From NCBI GenBank assembly GCA_030706065.1, contig JAUZPH010000116.1, forward strand, positions 1 to 9,280: a stretch of 9,280 nucleotides of DNA. Reading direction: 5' to 3'. Origin of the DNA: Bacillota bacterium. GTDB lineage: Bacteria; Bacillota; Clostridia; Clostridiales; Clostridiaceae. Positions 1-6,141 of the stretch are shown piece by piece. The position numbers and the translations under genes were made by a program. The notes under the pieces were generated by a model. It saw only the letters and a list, made by a program, of their open reading frames with translations, searched no databases and had not been told where the DNA came from. How positions within the stretch are numbered: position 1 is the first letter of the stretch; each line of letters starts with the position of its first letter.

Positions 1-125
1 AGCCACAATACCTTATCCATATTGTACCTTTCTGCATTTCTGTATACATATACTGCCAAAGCTATCTTTACTCCAAAAACAATCATAAATATAACGGGAA
101 AGACTAAAATAAATAAACCTCTCAT
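1..125 (-). CDS. Small membrane protein, N-terminal part (gene runs off the left edge)
   Basis: Reading the minus strand from an ATG at 125-123 gives 41 open codons to the window edge. The protein begins MRGLFILVFPVIFMIVFGVK, a hydrophobic segment of about 25 residues that should form one transmembrane helix. A polar stretch with a YRNAERYNMDKVLW motif follows. GGAGATG lies about 8-14 bases upstream of the start and is a good ribosome binding site. The pattern of one N-terminal helix followed by Y-x(n)-A-x-x-x-x-M-x-x-x-LW resembles small clostridial membrane proteins with a phospholipase-D-nuclease N-terminal-like (PLDc_N) segment, but too little is visible to name it. The reading frame and start are well supported; the function is unknown. 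Confidence 0.65.
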   Translation of the reverse strand, partial: MRGLFILVFPVIFMIVFGVKIALAVYVYRNAERYNMDKVLW

Positions 126-182
126 TTATATGCATCTCCATTTATTAATTGATATATATCATTTTGTTTTAACTTCAAGAAA

Positions 183-191
183 ATTATAACA
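183..191 (-). promoter_or_regulatory. Extended -10 promoter element for the left-edge membrane protein gene
   Basis: On the minus strand this reads TGTTATAAT, an extended -10 (TGnTATAAT) with a perfect TATAAT core. It lies about 58 bases upstream of the ATG at 125. There is no good -35 at 16-18 bp, which is tolerated when the TGn extension is present. Confidence 0.5.
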
Positions 192-258
192 TATATTACT
201 GCCTATTACTTTAACATTTGAAGTTTACCAGGGTTCGAATTATTTTATAAATATTGCA

Positions 259-1068
259 TCATCCCGCAAAAAGCCGGCAGCAACTCTCAAGTGCATTGCT
301 GCTCGAAGATCCCCCACTGTCATTAAAGTTCCAGGTGGCAACGGTAGTACCCTTAATAGCTTGTTCCTGATCATCCTCACCGAATGTCTCATATGCTTCT
401 ATTTCTTCGTCAGGTTTTTCTTTTGCTTTTCTCCTTCTTTTGCCGGTGGAAACCGGTTTAAAGCCTGTAAACAGCATCTCTTGGTTTTCTTTTCCCTCTT
501 CTAGCTTGTCCTTTGAAACTGCCTCTACATCCTTCTCCTCCGGTTTGGCTGCTTCCTGTACAGATTGTACAATATCGTCCGGTTCTATTTCGTTCTCATT
601 GTCTGGTTTTATTTTGACCTCATTATCTGCTTTTATTTTGACCTCTGAAGGCAATACAACTCCATTAAATATTGCCTCTACTGGATATTGCCGCTCTTTG
701 CAAATTTCATAATACTGCCTTAGCAGTTCCTTGTCTTTAACTTCTTTAAGCTCTGCATTTATTTGGCCAATAATCTTTTTATTCATTTTGGAATTATGCT
801 TTAACCAGTTGACTATCATTAATTCCCGGGAAACTTTTGAAATCACTATCTTTCCGCTGCTTTCAAAGGTATTGAGGTAATTGTTTATCACCTCTGAGCT
901 TAAGCCTGTCTCCAGCACCGCCAGTTTCAGATTGAACCTGTATATGCCGCAGACAGTAGTCATGGTATTTGTAATTAAATAAACATAAAAATATCTTTCC
1001 TCAGGTGTAAGGTCGAGCACGAAAGTATTCTGCCAGAAATTTGCCTGGATTTGTTTATATGTGGTCAT
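259..1068 (-). CDS. DnaD-N-like / phage replisome-organizer-type N-terminal domain protein with acidic repetitive tail
   Basis: This 269-residue protein opens with MTTYKQIQANFWQNTFVLDL, followed by TPEERYFYVYLITN and CGIYRF. That is the signature of the winged-helix N-terminal domain of DnaD-like and phage replication-initiation proteins (about residues 1-95), where the motif is typically Y+QIQ..FW.D.FV..LTPEE+YFY.YL. In that family the N-domain supports oligomerisation and DNA-replication loading. After residue 95 there is a charged helical region (96-125) and then a low-complexity acidic tail. The tail has three 8-residue repeats at 142-165 (EVKIKADN, EVKIKPDN, ENEIEPDD) and a basic patch RRRKAK at 211-216. 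I see no C-terminal DnaD (DnaB_2) domain with a YxxxIxxW-type motif. The start is supported by GGGAGGAAATTAA just upstream. It may be a domesticated prophage relic or a host protein of unknown role; no other phage genes are nearby. Confidence 0.75.
   Translation of the reverse strand: MTTYKQIQANFWQNTFVLDLTPEERYFYVYLITNTMTTVCGIYRFNLKLAVLETGLSSEVINNYLNTFESSGKIVISKVSRELMIVNWLKHNSKMNKKIIGQINAELKEVKDKELLRQYYEICKERQYPVEAIFNGVVLPSEVKIKADNEVKIKPDNENEIEPDDIVQSVQEAAKPEEKDVEAVSKDKLEEGKENQEMLFTGFKPVSTGKRRRKAKEKPDEEIEAYETFGEDDQEQAIKGTTVATWNFNDSGGSSSSNALESCCRLFAG
574..645 (-). repeat. Three tandem 24-bp repeats inside the DnaD-N-like gene
   Basis: Three consecutive 24-bp units lie at 574-597, 598-621 and 622-645. 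The two right-hand units differ at only two positions by eye; the leftmost is more diverged. They encode EVKIKADN, EVKIKPDN and ENEIEPDD. Being a multiple of three, copy-number change would keep the frame. This is consistent with recent in-frame duplication in a disordered linker. Confidence 0.8.
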
Positions 1069-1248
1069 TTAATTTCCTCCCTTTAAATATATATTTTATA
1101 GAATGGTTTTTTCACATCCTCATATAAATAAATATACAGTTCCGGGAAGGTGTTACGGTATTTCACAAAAAAAATTTTCTCTTATATTTCGACAGCAGTA
1201 CACCAAGTATCGGAATGGAAGGAACTCATAGAGAAAGAGTTTATAATG

Positions 1249-1293
1249 AAAAGGACTGCACATAATATATTTACATCATGCAACAGCCCCTTT
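1249..1293 (-). terminator. Imperfect (possibly decayed) terminator behind the GNAT relic
   Basis: On the minus strand AAAGGGGCTGTTGCAT is followed 14 bases later by ATGTGCAGTCCTTTT. The arms pair imperfectly, as if the right arm had once been the full complement (TGCAACAGCCCCTTT). A T-rich stretch follows. Its position just after the relic stop codon at 1300-1302 fits a former terminator for that gene. Confidence 0.4.
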
Positions 1294-1299
1294 AGGTCA

Positions 1300-1441
1300 T
1301 TATCTCGGTTTTATCAGTCCATACATTGCTGCATCGCAAATCCCTGTGTTATTTCTATCCGCTTTGATCCTTGTTCCCTCGTACTTCAGACCGCAGTACA
1401 AGTCTTTCAGTTTCTATGGTTTTCATTCCTAAATTTTTCAT
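1300..1441 (-). pseudogene. GNAT (RimJ/RimL-type) acetyltransferase relic with large internal deletion
   Basis: From ATG at 1441 the minus strand encodes MKNLGMKTIETERLVLR (1441-1391), the standard start of RimJ/RimL-type GNAT N-acetyltransferases (T.RL.LR). In the next frame, 1392-1303 encodes GLKYEGTRIKADRNNTGICD followed by AAMYGLIKPR, with stop TAA at 1300-1302. This is the standard end of the same family (…KCGMKYEG.. RQ.D.NN.GICD…YG.L). The two pieces abut, so roughly 130 codons of the usual about 180 are missing. The missing part includes the acetyl-CoA pyrophosphate-binding loop, and the frame is shifted at the join. Read from the ATG, translation would stop after 28 residues. A good promoter (1486-1514) and a GGAAAGG ribosome binding site remain upstream. 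The gene is almost certainly non-functional as an acetyltransferase. Confidence 0.8.
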
Positions 1442-1485
1442 ACATGCGCCCTTTCCATTACCAATAAACATAAATTTTTGAATAG

Positions 1486-1514
1486 ATTATACCATCCCCC
1501 CCAAAATAGGTTAA
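1486..1514 (-). promoter_or_regulatory. Intact promoter in front of the GNAT relic
   Basis: The minus strand reads TTAACC, a 17-bp spacer, then TATAAT preceded by TGG (extended -10). The -35 matches 4 of 6 consensus bases and the -10 matches all six. The spacer contains a run of seven G. The -10 lies 45 bases from the relic's ATG, a normal leader length. Confidence 0.6.
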
Positions 1515-1630
1515 CACATATATCTATCCCACAAAACAGCATGTACAACAAGTTCACAAGTAGATTATCTGCATCTAAATCTAGACACTCACCGGCATCA
1601 TGATTACCATATAAATTCATTAAGATGCAT

Positions 1631-1659
1631 TTGACGTCACTTTATGTTAGAATAAAGAT
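1631..1659 (+). promoter_or_regulatory. Candidate promoter for the CvfB-like gene (weak -10)
   Basis: TTGACG at 1631-1636 is a good -35 (5 of 6). At 16-17 bp spacing the -10 is only TAAAGA/AAAGAT, a poor match. TAGAAT at 1648-1653 looks better but is too close to the -35. The call rests on position and the -35. Confidence 0.3.
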
Positions 1660-1720
1660 TACCAAAGTGTGAAAAAATACACATTATGAGTATATATGCA
1701 GTAAAGCGAGGTAGTTTCAT

Positions 1721-2560
1721 ATGATACAAATAGGAGATTATAACAAACTAAAGGTGGCAAGAAAGGCGGAATTCGGGTACTTCCTGGATGCCGGCACCGG
1801 AAGGACTTCCGATGACATACTACTTCCAAACAAGAGTACCTTAGGCGAGGAGTTTAATATTGGTGATGAGGTTGAAGCCTTCATATACAGGGATTCAAAA
1901 GACAGGCCAATAGCAACACTAAAAAGGCCCCTTGCCAAGGTTGGTGACCTGGCTTACCTGAAGGTAATAACAACTGCTCAGATTGGAAGCTTTATAGACT
2001 TCGGACTGGAGAAGGATATACTGGTTCCTTTCAAGGAGAAACTATATCCTCTACAGAACGGGAAGTCCTATCTGTTCTATATCTATCTGGATAAGACAGG
2101 AAGAATCGCAGCTACTACGGATATTGAAAGATATCTGGATACTGCGGATAAGTATACTGTAGGGGACAAGGTAACCGGAACTGTTTACGGGTTTCAGACA
2201 AATAGCAGTGCCATGATTGCCGTTGATAACATGTATAAGGGCGTAGTACTGGAAAGAGAATACTATACAGAAATGCACCACGGTGATGTACTTGATCTGA
2301 CGGTTATCAAAATCTATGAAGAAGGAAAGCTTGGACTCACTCCAAGGAAGGCCCCTAAGGTGGAAAGAGAGGAGCTTCAGGAAGTAGTACTTGAACATTT
2401 GAAGGCTCACGGTGGTACAATGCCCTACAATGACAAGAGTTCTCCTGAAGATATTCAGGCAACTTTTCATGTGAGTAAAAGCCACTTTAAGAATGCCCTA
2501 GGCGGACTAATGAAAAGAGGGCTGATTATCCAGGATGAAAAATCCACGAAATTAAAATAA
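1721..2560 (+). CDS. cvfB: CvfB-like S1-domain RNA-binding protein
   Basis: This 279-residue cytoplasmic protein matches the CvfB/YitL family in length and layout. It has three S1/OB-fold segments at about 5-66, 72-135 and 146-208, then a winged-helix domain at about 215-279. Diagnostic pieces are FGYFLDAG…DDILLPN in the first segment, IGSFIDFGLEKDILVPF in the second, YKGVVLEREYY in the third, and FHVSKSHFKNALGGLMKRGLI in the winged helix. In Staphylococcus the family binds RNA and affects virulence-factor expression; in other Firmicutes its role is less clear. The start is supported by CGAGGT 8 bases upstream. It is a single-gene unit: the stop codon sits inside the stem of a terminator shared with the converging ThuA-like gene. 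No truncation or missing domain is apparent. Confidence 0.88.
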   Translation: MIQIGDYNKLKVARKAEFGYFLDAGTGRTSDDILLPNKSTLGEEFNIGDEVEAFIYRDSKDRPIATLKRPLAKVGDLAYLKVITTAQIGSFIDFGLEKDILVPFKEKLYPLQNGKSYLFYIYLDKTGRIAATTDIERYLDTADKYTVGDKVTGTVYGFQTNSSAMIAVDNMYKGVVLEREYYTEMHHGDVLDLTVIKIYEEGKLGLTPRKAPKVEREELQEVVLEHLKAHGGTMPYNDKSSPEDIQATFHVSKSHFKNALGGLMKRGLIIQDEKSTKLK

Positions 2561-2590
2561 CAGGCTTTTAGCCTGTTATTTTAATTTTAC
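2554..2590. terminator. Bidirectional terminator between cvfB and the ThuA-like gene
   Basis: A perfect 12-bp stem, AAAATAACAGGC (2554-2565) with GCCTGTTATTTT (2571-2582), encloses the loop TTTTA. A/T-rich flanks give a U-tract in either direction. It overlaps the cvfB stop codon (2558-2560) and ends 4 bases before the stop codon of the converging gene (2587-2589). Confidence 0.85.
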
Positions 2591-3213
2591 TCCGTGCACC
2601 AATCGATGCAATTCTTCAAAATCTCCTGGAATACCGGGTTCAGCCAAACCTCCAGATTATGTCCGGGAGTAATAACGCAAACCCTTCCATCACCTTCCGT
2701 ACGTGTCCAGCCTCCAGGCTGTGAGCCGTGTTTTGATGAAGTCCTCATAAAAATATGTACATTTGGATCATCCAGCTTGACGTGGTAATGCTCATCCATC
2801 TCAGTAAAAGCTTTGCCACTTTCTACTATCGTATGTCCCTTAAGAGTTTCCGTTGTCACTTCACACTGTTCCGGATGATGGGTGAAGATTCCTCCCATCA
2901 GGCTTCTGAGCTTTTCAGCCTCATCATAACCGGCAGTACCGGAGTGTATTACAAAGAGGCTGCCCCCCTGCCGAACATATGCCAGAATAGCCTCCTGAGC
3001 CTCCTCAGTAATCCAGGGGCTTTCGTCGGTGGAAGAGATATTGTTGGACTTGCTAAGAATAACTACGGGATACCTTTCCAACCCTTCCAACGTAAGTCTG
3101 CCCACATTTTCTACAGCCTCAAAATTAATTTCATATTTCCCAAGCGGCTCCAGTCCTTTTATAACAACCTCACCCGGATGCCATCTGTCACCGCAAAGTA
3201 CCAACACTTCCAT
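2587..3213 (-). CDS. ThuA-like domain protein (class I glutamine-amidotransferase-like fold)
   Basis: This 208-residue protein spans a single ThuA-like domain with no signal peptide. Supporting segments are the N-terminal strand VLVLCGDRWHPGEV (3-16), PVVILSK (49-55), the central strand and turn GGSLFVIHSGTAGY (83-96), FTEMDEHYHV (136-145), and a C-terminal GRVCVITPGHNLEVWLNPVF (176-195). That last segment is the family's hallmark GRV….GH..EVW.NP.F. ThuA proteins are linked to trehalose and other sugar utilisation in rhizobia; their exact reaction is unsettled, and related proteins occur next to sugar dehydrogenases. The catalytic Cys of true amidotransferases is replaced by His (H90) at the nucleophile-elbow position, as is usual for ThuA. 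The start has a textbook AGGAGG upstream. Substrate cannot be inferred, because the flanking genes are not sugar-related. Confidence 0.85.
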   Translation of the reverse strand: MEVLVLCGDRWHPGEVVIKGLEPLGKYEINFEAVENVGRLTLEGLERYPVVILSKSNNISSTDESPWITEEAQEAILAYVRQGGSLFVIHSGTAGYDEAEKLRSLMGGIFTHHPEQCEVTTETLKGHTIVESGKAFTEMDEHYHVKLDDPNVHIFMRTSSKHGSQPGGWTRTEGDGRVCVITPGHNLEVWLNPVFQEILKNCIDWCTE

Positions 3214-3248
3214 AGAATAATCCTCCTCTTCAAGTATAATCTACAATA

Positions 3249-3277
3249 ATTATAGTTTAAGCAGGAAGAATTGTCGA
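3249..3277 (-). promoter_or_regulatory. Promoter of the ThuA-like gene
   Basis: On the minus strand TCGACA, a 17-bp spacer and a perfect TATAAT form a sigma-A type promoter (5/6 and 6/6). The -10 ends 35 bases before the ATG at 3213, leaving a short leader that holds the AGGAGG site. Confidence 0.7.
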
Positions 3278-3419
3278 TGTAGAATCCGTCCACATTTGCT
3301 GTCAATATATATTTTGAATCACCGCCCGGAACAAAAGAACATTCCCTATAACTTCGTAGTATACTTTCAGCCTCTGCTGAATAATTATAAAACAAAATAT
3401 TAAATAGGATGATTGTCTT

Positions 3420-3803
3420 ATGGATGAATTGATTAACGATTATATTATTGTCTCCTTTGACGGCAAGGTTATAGGATGTGAGGATAAAGATACGGTTTAT
3501 GAATATTTAAAGGAATGTATGGAAGATAAAATTCGGGAATACTGTGAGTCAGAAGGTTTGGACTATAATGGCCTGTCACGAAAAAAATTGAGGTCACTGC
3601 TTTATGAGGAAAACTATCTGAATGATGAGAGCAAGATTTATAAAACAAGAAAAGTCATCAATGAACTGAAAAAATCCGAATTGGATGAAGAGGTCAAGAC
3701 TGAACTCATAGAACTGCTGACAGAATACAATGCGGAATTTCATACAGATGAATATGACGGCTTCAGAGAACTGCTTAACGGGATTGATGATATTGATCTA
3801 TAA
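3420..3803 (+). CDS. Acidic hypothetical protein, 127 residues
   Basis: I do not recognise this protein. It starts MDELINDYIIVSFDGKVIGC and is rich in Asp and Glu throughout, with a short D/E-rich C-terminus (ending GIDDIDL). It has no signal peptide or membrane segment. Residues 22-45 and 75-110 are predicted helical by pattern (KKSELDEEVKTELIELLTEY is strongly amphipathic). The opening 8-20 (YIIVSFDGKVIGC) looks like a beta-hairpin. Three cysteines (20, 33, 42) lie in the first third, without a metal-binding spacing I recognise. AGGA sits 10 bases before the ATG. It converges on the aldo/keto reductase gene, and the two share a terminator. Coding reality is supported by the uninterrupted frame, ribosome binding site, soluble-protein composition and downstream terminator. 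A weak TATAAA at 3386-3391 could be the -10, but I see no good -35. Confidence 0.72.
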   Translation: MDELINDYIIVSFDGKVIGCEDKDTVYEYLKECMEDKIREYCESEGLDYNGLSRKKLRSLLYEENYLNDESKIYKTRKVINELKKSELDEEVKTELIELLTEYNAEFHTDEYDGFRELLNGIDDIDL

Positions 3804-3831
3804 CCCTTCTCTAATACCTGTTTAAAAATCA

Positions 3832-3869
3832 AAAGAGACATGGTCAATATCGACCATGTCTCTTTATAA
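3832..3869. terminator. Strong bidirectional terminator between the hypothetical gene and the aldo/keto reductase gene
   Basis: AAAGAGACATGGTC (3832-3845) pairs perfectly over 14 bp with GACCATGTCTCTTT (3852-3865) around a 6-base loop. On the minus strand the stem is followed by TTGATTTTTA, a good U-tract for the reductase transcript. On the plus strand the tract is the TCTTTAT end of the stem, which is weaker. Confidence 0.85.
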
Positions 3870-3893
3870 CACTTTTAAAAAATTTACTCCTCT

Positions 3894-4811
3894 TTAGGGA
3901 AGCTTATTTCCTGCTGCCCTGTATATTTCATACCATTCCTGTCTTGTGAGTTCAACCTGTGAAGTCCTGCAGATATCCTTAAGGCGCTGGCTGTTTGTTG
4001 TACCTGCTATCGCCTGAATCCTGGCAGGATGCCTTAGTATCCATGCTATAGCAATGGCAGTATTAGGTACACCTTTTGCCTCAGCTATTTCATTTATCTT
4101 TTTATTAAGTACCGGGAACTTCGGGTTATCCAGGAATACACCTTCAAAAAAGCCATACTGGAAAGGAGACCAGGCCTGAATGGTAATATCCTTCAAGCGG
4201 CAGTACTCCAAAACGCTTCCATCTCTGTCGATGGAGGGGTCTATCTTCATATTTACATTTATTCCCGAATCAATCATACCGGTATTCATTATACTGAACT
4301 GCAGCTGGTTGATTAAAATACTCTGGTGCAGATACCTGCTGAGAAGCTCCATCTGCATCGGATTTTGATTGCTGACTCCGAAGTATTTAACCTTGCCGCT
4401 GCTTTGCAGTATATCAAAGGCTTCGGCAACTTCTTCAGGTTCCATCAGAGTATCGGGACGGTGCAGCAGCAGAACGTCGATATAATCCGTCTTCAGGCGC
4501 TTCAAGCTGCCATCTACGGAATTCAATATATGTTCCTTTGAAAAATCGAAATATCCCTGTCTTATTCCGCACTTGGTCTGGATGATCATCCCTTCTCTTA
4601 CTCCGGGCTTCATATTGACAGCCTCTGCGAAAACCTCTTCAGATTTACCTCCACCATAGATATCTGCATGGTCAAAGAAATTGATTCCTTCCTCAAGGGC
4701 AGTATTTACAAGCCTGGCAGCCTCACTAACGGAAAGCTCGGCAATTCTCATGCAGCCAAGAGAGATTTCAGAGGCAGACAGCTTTCCATTACCAATGTTG
4801 ATTTTTTTCAT
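3894..4811 (-). CDS. Aldo/keto reductase (YdhF-like)
   Basis: This 305-residue cytoplasmic NADPH-type oxidoreductase has a TIM-barrel aldo/keto reductase fold. The catalytic tetrad is visible: D47 and Y52 in FFDHADIYGGGKSEEVF, K80 in IIQTKCGI, and H117 in VLLLHRPD. Other family marks are KYFGVSNQNPMQMELL (FGVSN strand), QLQFSIMN, ITIQAWSPFQYG, TAIAIAWILRHPARIQAIAG near the C-terminus, and the cofactor-binding GTTNSQRLKDI segment. The closest family by pattern is E. coli YdhF (oxidoreductase of unknown physiological substrate). Length is normal and no key residue is missing. The ribosome binding site is weak (AGAAGTGG, about 6 bases upstream), but the N-terminus MKKINIGNGKLSASEISLGCMR fits the family. 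It is a single-gene unit with its own extended -10 promoter and a terminator shared with the converging neighbour. The substrate is unknown. Confidence 0.92.
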   Translation of the reverse strand: MKKINIGNGKLSASEISLGCMRIAELSVSEAARLVNTALEEGINFFDHADIYGGGKSEEVFAEAVNMKPGVREGMIIQTKCGIRQGYFDFSKEHILNSVDGSLKRLKTDYIDVLLLHRPDTLMEPEEVAEAFDILQSSGKVKYFGVSNQNPMQMELLSRYLHQSILINQLQFSIMNTGMIDSGINVNMKIDPSIDRDGSVLEYCRLKDITIQAWSPFQYGFFEGVFLDNPKFPVLNKKINEIAEAKGVPNTAIAIAWILRHPARIQAIAGTTNSQRLKDICRTSQVELTRQEWYEIYRAAGNKLP

Positions 4812-4848
4812 CTAAGCCACTTCTTTCTATATAAACTCTTATATTGTC

Positions 4849-4857
4849 AGTATACCA
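4849..4857 (-). promoter_or_regulatory. Extended -10 promoter element for the aldo/keto reductase gene
   Basis: The minus strand reads TGGTATACT, a TGn-extended -10 (TATACT, 5 of 6). It lies 37 bases upstream of the ATG at 4811. The -35 region (TTAGTT at 17 bp) is poor. Confidence 0.5.
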
Positions 4858-4884
4858 CAAATCAGAAATAAAACTAAGAAAACG

Positions 4885-4937
4885 CAGGATATAAGAAATG
4901 CCTCTCCCATAACAAAACATCCTGTTACAGGAGAGGC
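4885..4937 (-). terminator. Terminator of the PRPP synthetase gene
   Basis: GCCTCTCC (4900-4907) pairs with GGAGAGGC (4930-4937), and TAAC/GTTA extends the stem beyond a 2-base internal loop. On the minus strand the stem is followed by ATTTCTTATAT. It lies 9 bases beyond the stop codon at 4946 and isolates this gene from the reductase downstream. The apex also contains the perfect palindrome CCTGTTACAGG (4921-4931). Confidence 0.75.
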
Positions 4938-4945
4938 TTAATGCC

Positions 4946-6097
4946 CTAGACCTGATCTGAAGCAACCTTGCAGTCTGCCACAAGCCTCTTTGTATTTTCT
5001 GTTGCATCTACCAGCGGGTGTATGGATTCATCATAATTCAACATATCTATCATTTCAGCGATGAAGTGAGACATGTCCACACACTTGAACCACTCTGCAT
5101 TTTTTACGTCATCGGACACGTATGTCAGATTCGTCGAATATACCTTCTTAATCAATCCCTTCTGGTAGTATTCATCGAATTTTCTAGTTCCTTCGGTGAA
5201 CAGGCCAAAGGTTACAGCGCAGTATATATTGTTTGCGTTGCGTGCCTTCAATTCCTTGGCGATATCCAGCATAGAATCTCCGGAGGCTATCATGTCATCT
5301 ACAATCAATACATCCTTGCCTTCCACGTCGGAACCTATATACTCATGCTGAACTATAGGGTTTTTACCGTTGACCACCTTGGAATAGTCACGCCTCTTAT
5401 AGAACATGCCCACATCCACTCCCAGCATGTTTGAATAGTAAATAGCTCTATCCATGGCACCGGTATCCGGGCTGATCACAATCATATTTGACTTGTTGAT
5501 AGTCAAATTTTTCTCTGCATCGATGAGAGTCTTTATTATATCATAGGTAGGATACAAGCTTTCAAAACCGATTAAAGGGATGGCATTCTGTACTGTAGGG
5601 TCATGGGCATCAAAGGTCAGAATACTGTCAACACCAAGATGCTCAAGCTCCTGCAGCGCAATGGCACAGTCCAGTGACTCTCTGCCCTTTCTCTTGTGCT
5701 GTCTGCTCTCATATAATAGAGGCATTATGACGGTTATTCTTCTTGCCTTGCCTGCCAGTGCAGATACTGTTCTCTTTATATCCTGGAAATGTTCATCCGG
5801 CCCCTTGTGATTCTGTATTCCGTACAGATTATATGTACAGCTGTAATTTCCCACATCACAAAGTATATATATATCTTTTCCTCTTATAGTTTCTTTGAGA
5901 GATACTTTTCCTTCACCGTTTGAAAACCTGATCTCATTGGCAGTAATTAAGTAAGACTCCCTTTCGCTGCCATCAGCGCCTTCGCCTCTTCTCTCCAGCA
6001 GTTGGAGGTCAACGCTATCGCCTAGGTCCTTACAGCTTTCCAATGCTATAATTCCCAATTCACCAAAGGGAATTCTGCCCGGATTGTTCAATTTCAT
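4946..6097 (-). CDS. prs: Ribose-phosphate pyrophosphokinase (PRPP synthetase), long non-canonical form
   Basis: This cytoplasmic enzyme makes PRPP from ribose 5-phosphate and ATP for nucleotide, histidine and tryptophan synthesis. At 383 residues it is about 65 longer than the usual 315. Motifs align with the family but are altered. SRQHKRKGRES (131-141) stands where canonical enzymes have ARQDRK…RE. FDAHDPTVQ (162-170) stands for DLHA.QIQ, keeping Asp163, His165 and Gln170. VISPDTGAMDRA (207-218) matches VSPD.GG..RA. The PRPP-binding loop is VLIVDDMIASGDS (263-275), with both acidic residues, instead of VDDMIDTGGT. Many Clostridia carry such a second form besides the standard Prs, so this may not be the main cellular enzyme. 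The start is supported by GGGAGGAGT about 10 bases upstream. It lies alone between a promoter/leader and a terminator. Confidence 0.88.
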   Translation of the reverse strand: MKLNNPGRIPFGELGIIALESCKDLGDSVDLQLLERRGEGADGSERESYLITANEIRFSNGEGKVSLKETIRGKDIYILCDVGNYSCTYNLYGIQNHKGPDEHFQDIKRTVSALAGKARRITVIMPLLYESRQHKRKGRESLDCAIALQELEHLGVDSILTFDAHDPTVQNAIPLIGFESLYPTYDIIKTLIDAEKNLTINKSNMIVISPDTGAMDRAIYYSNMLGVDVGMFYKRRDYSKVVNGKNPIVQHEYIGSDVEGKDVLIVDDMIASGDSMLDIAKELKARNANNIYCAVTFGLFTEGTRKFDEYYQKGLIKKVYSTNLTYVSDDVKNAEWFKCVDMSHFIAEMIDMLNYDESIHPLVDATENTKRLVADCKVASDQV

Positions 6098-6141
6098 CCT
6101 CTTTGACTCCTCCCTGTTCTTTACACGATAATCCTATAGTG

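Larger units (their letters stand above)
1069..1720. other. 652-bp gene-free stretch with gene debris
   Basis: The only coding material I can support here is the GNAT relic at 1300-1441, with its promoter and terminator. A plus-strand open frame at 1150-1467 crosses the relic antisense, has no convincing ribosome binding site, and has a composition (many F, S, C, I) typical of antisense reading. I see nothing recognisable in 1070-1248 or 1515-1625, though 1140-1245 could be older debris. The last 90 bases belong to the upstream region of the next gene. Confidence 0.6.

Noticed and set aside
171..225. Inverted repeat AACTTCAA (171-178) and TTGAAGTT (218-225)
   Set aside because: It has eight pairs around a 39-base A+T-rich loop, no G+C-rich stem and no U-tract. 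This is likely chance in an A+T-rich spacer.
1150..1467. Plus-strand open frame of 105 codons in the gene-free stretch
   Set aside because: It runs antisense across the GNAT relic, whose minus-strand reading gives clear family motifs. It has no good ribosome binding site, and its composition is typical of antisense translation.
1438..1620. Minus-strand open frame of 60 codons (MNLYGNHDAG…)
   Set aside because: There is no ribosome binding site, it overlaps the GNAT relic promoter (1486-1514), and its composition matches no protein family I recognise.
1632..1639. Palindrome TGACGTCA overlapping the -35 of the cvfB candidate promoter
   Set aside because: An isolated 8-bp palindrome without a known clostridial regulator match is not enough to call an operator.
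3159..3395. Minus-strand open frame of 78 codons upstream of and into the ThuA-like gene
   Set aside because: It begins at a TTG without a ribosome binding site, contains the ThuA-like gene's promoter, and runs out of frame into that gene. The part FVPGGDSKYILTANVDGFYI looks somewhat protein-like, but there is nothing further to support it.
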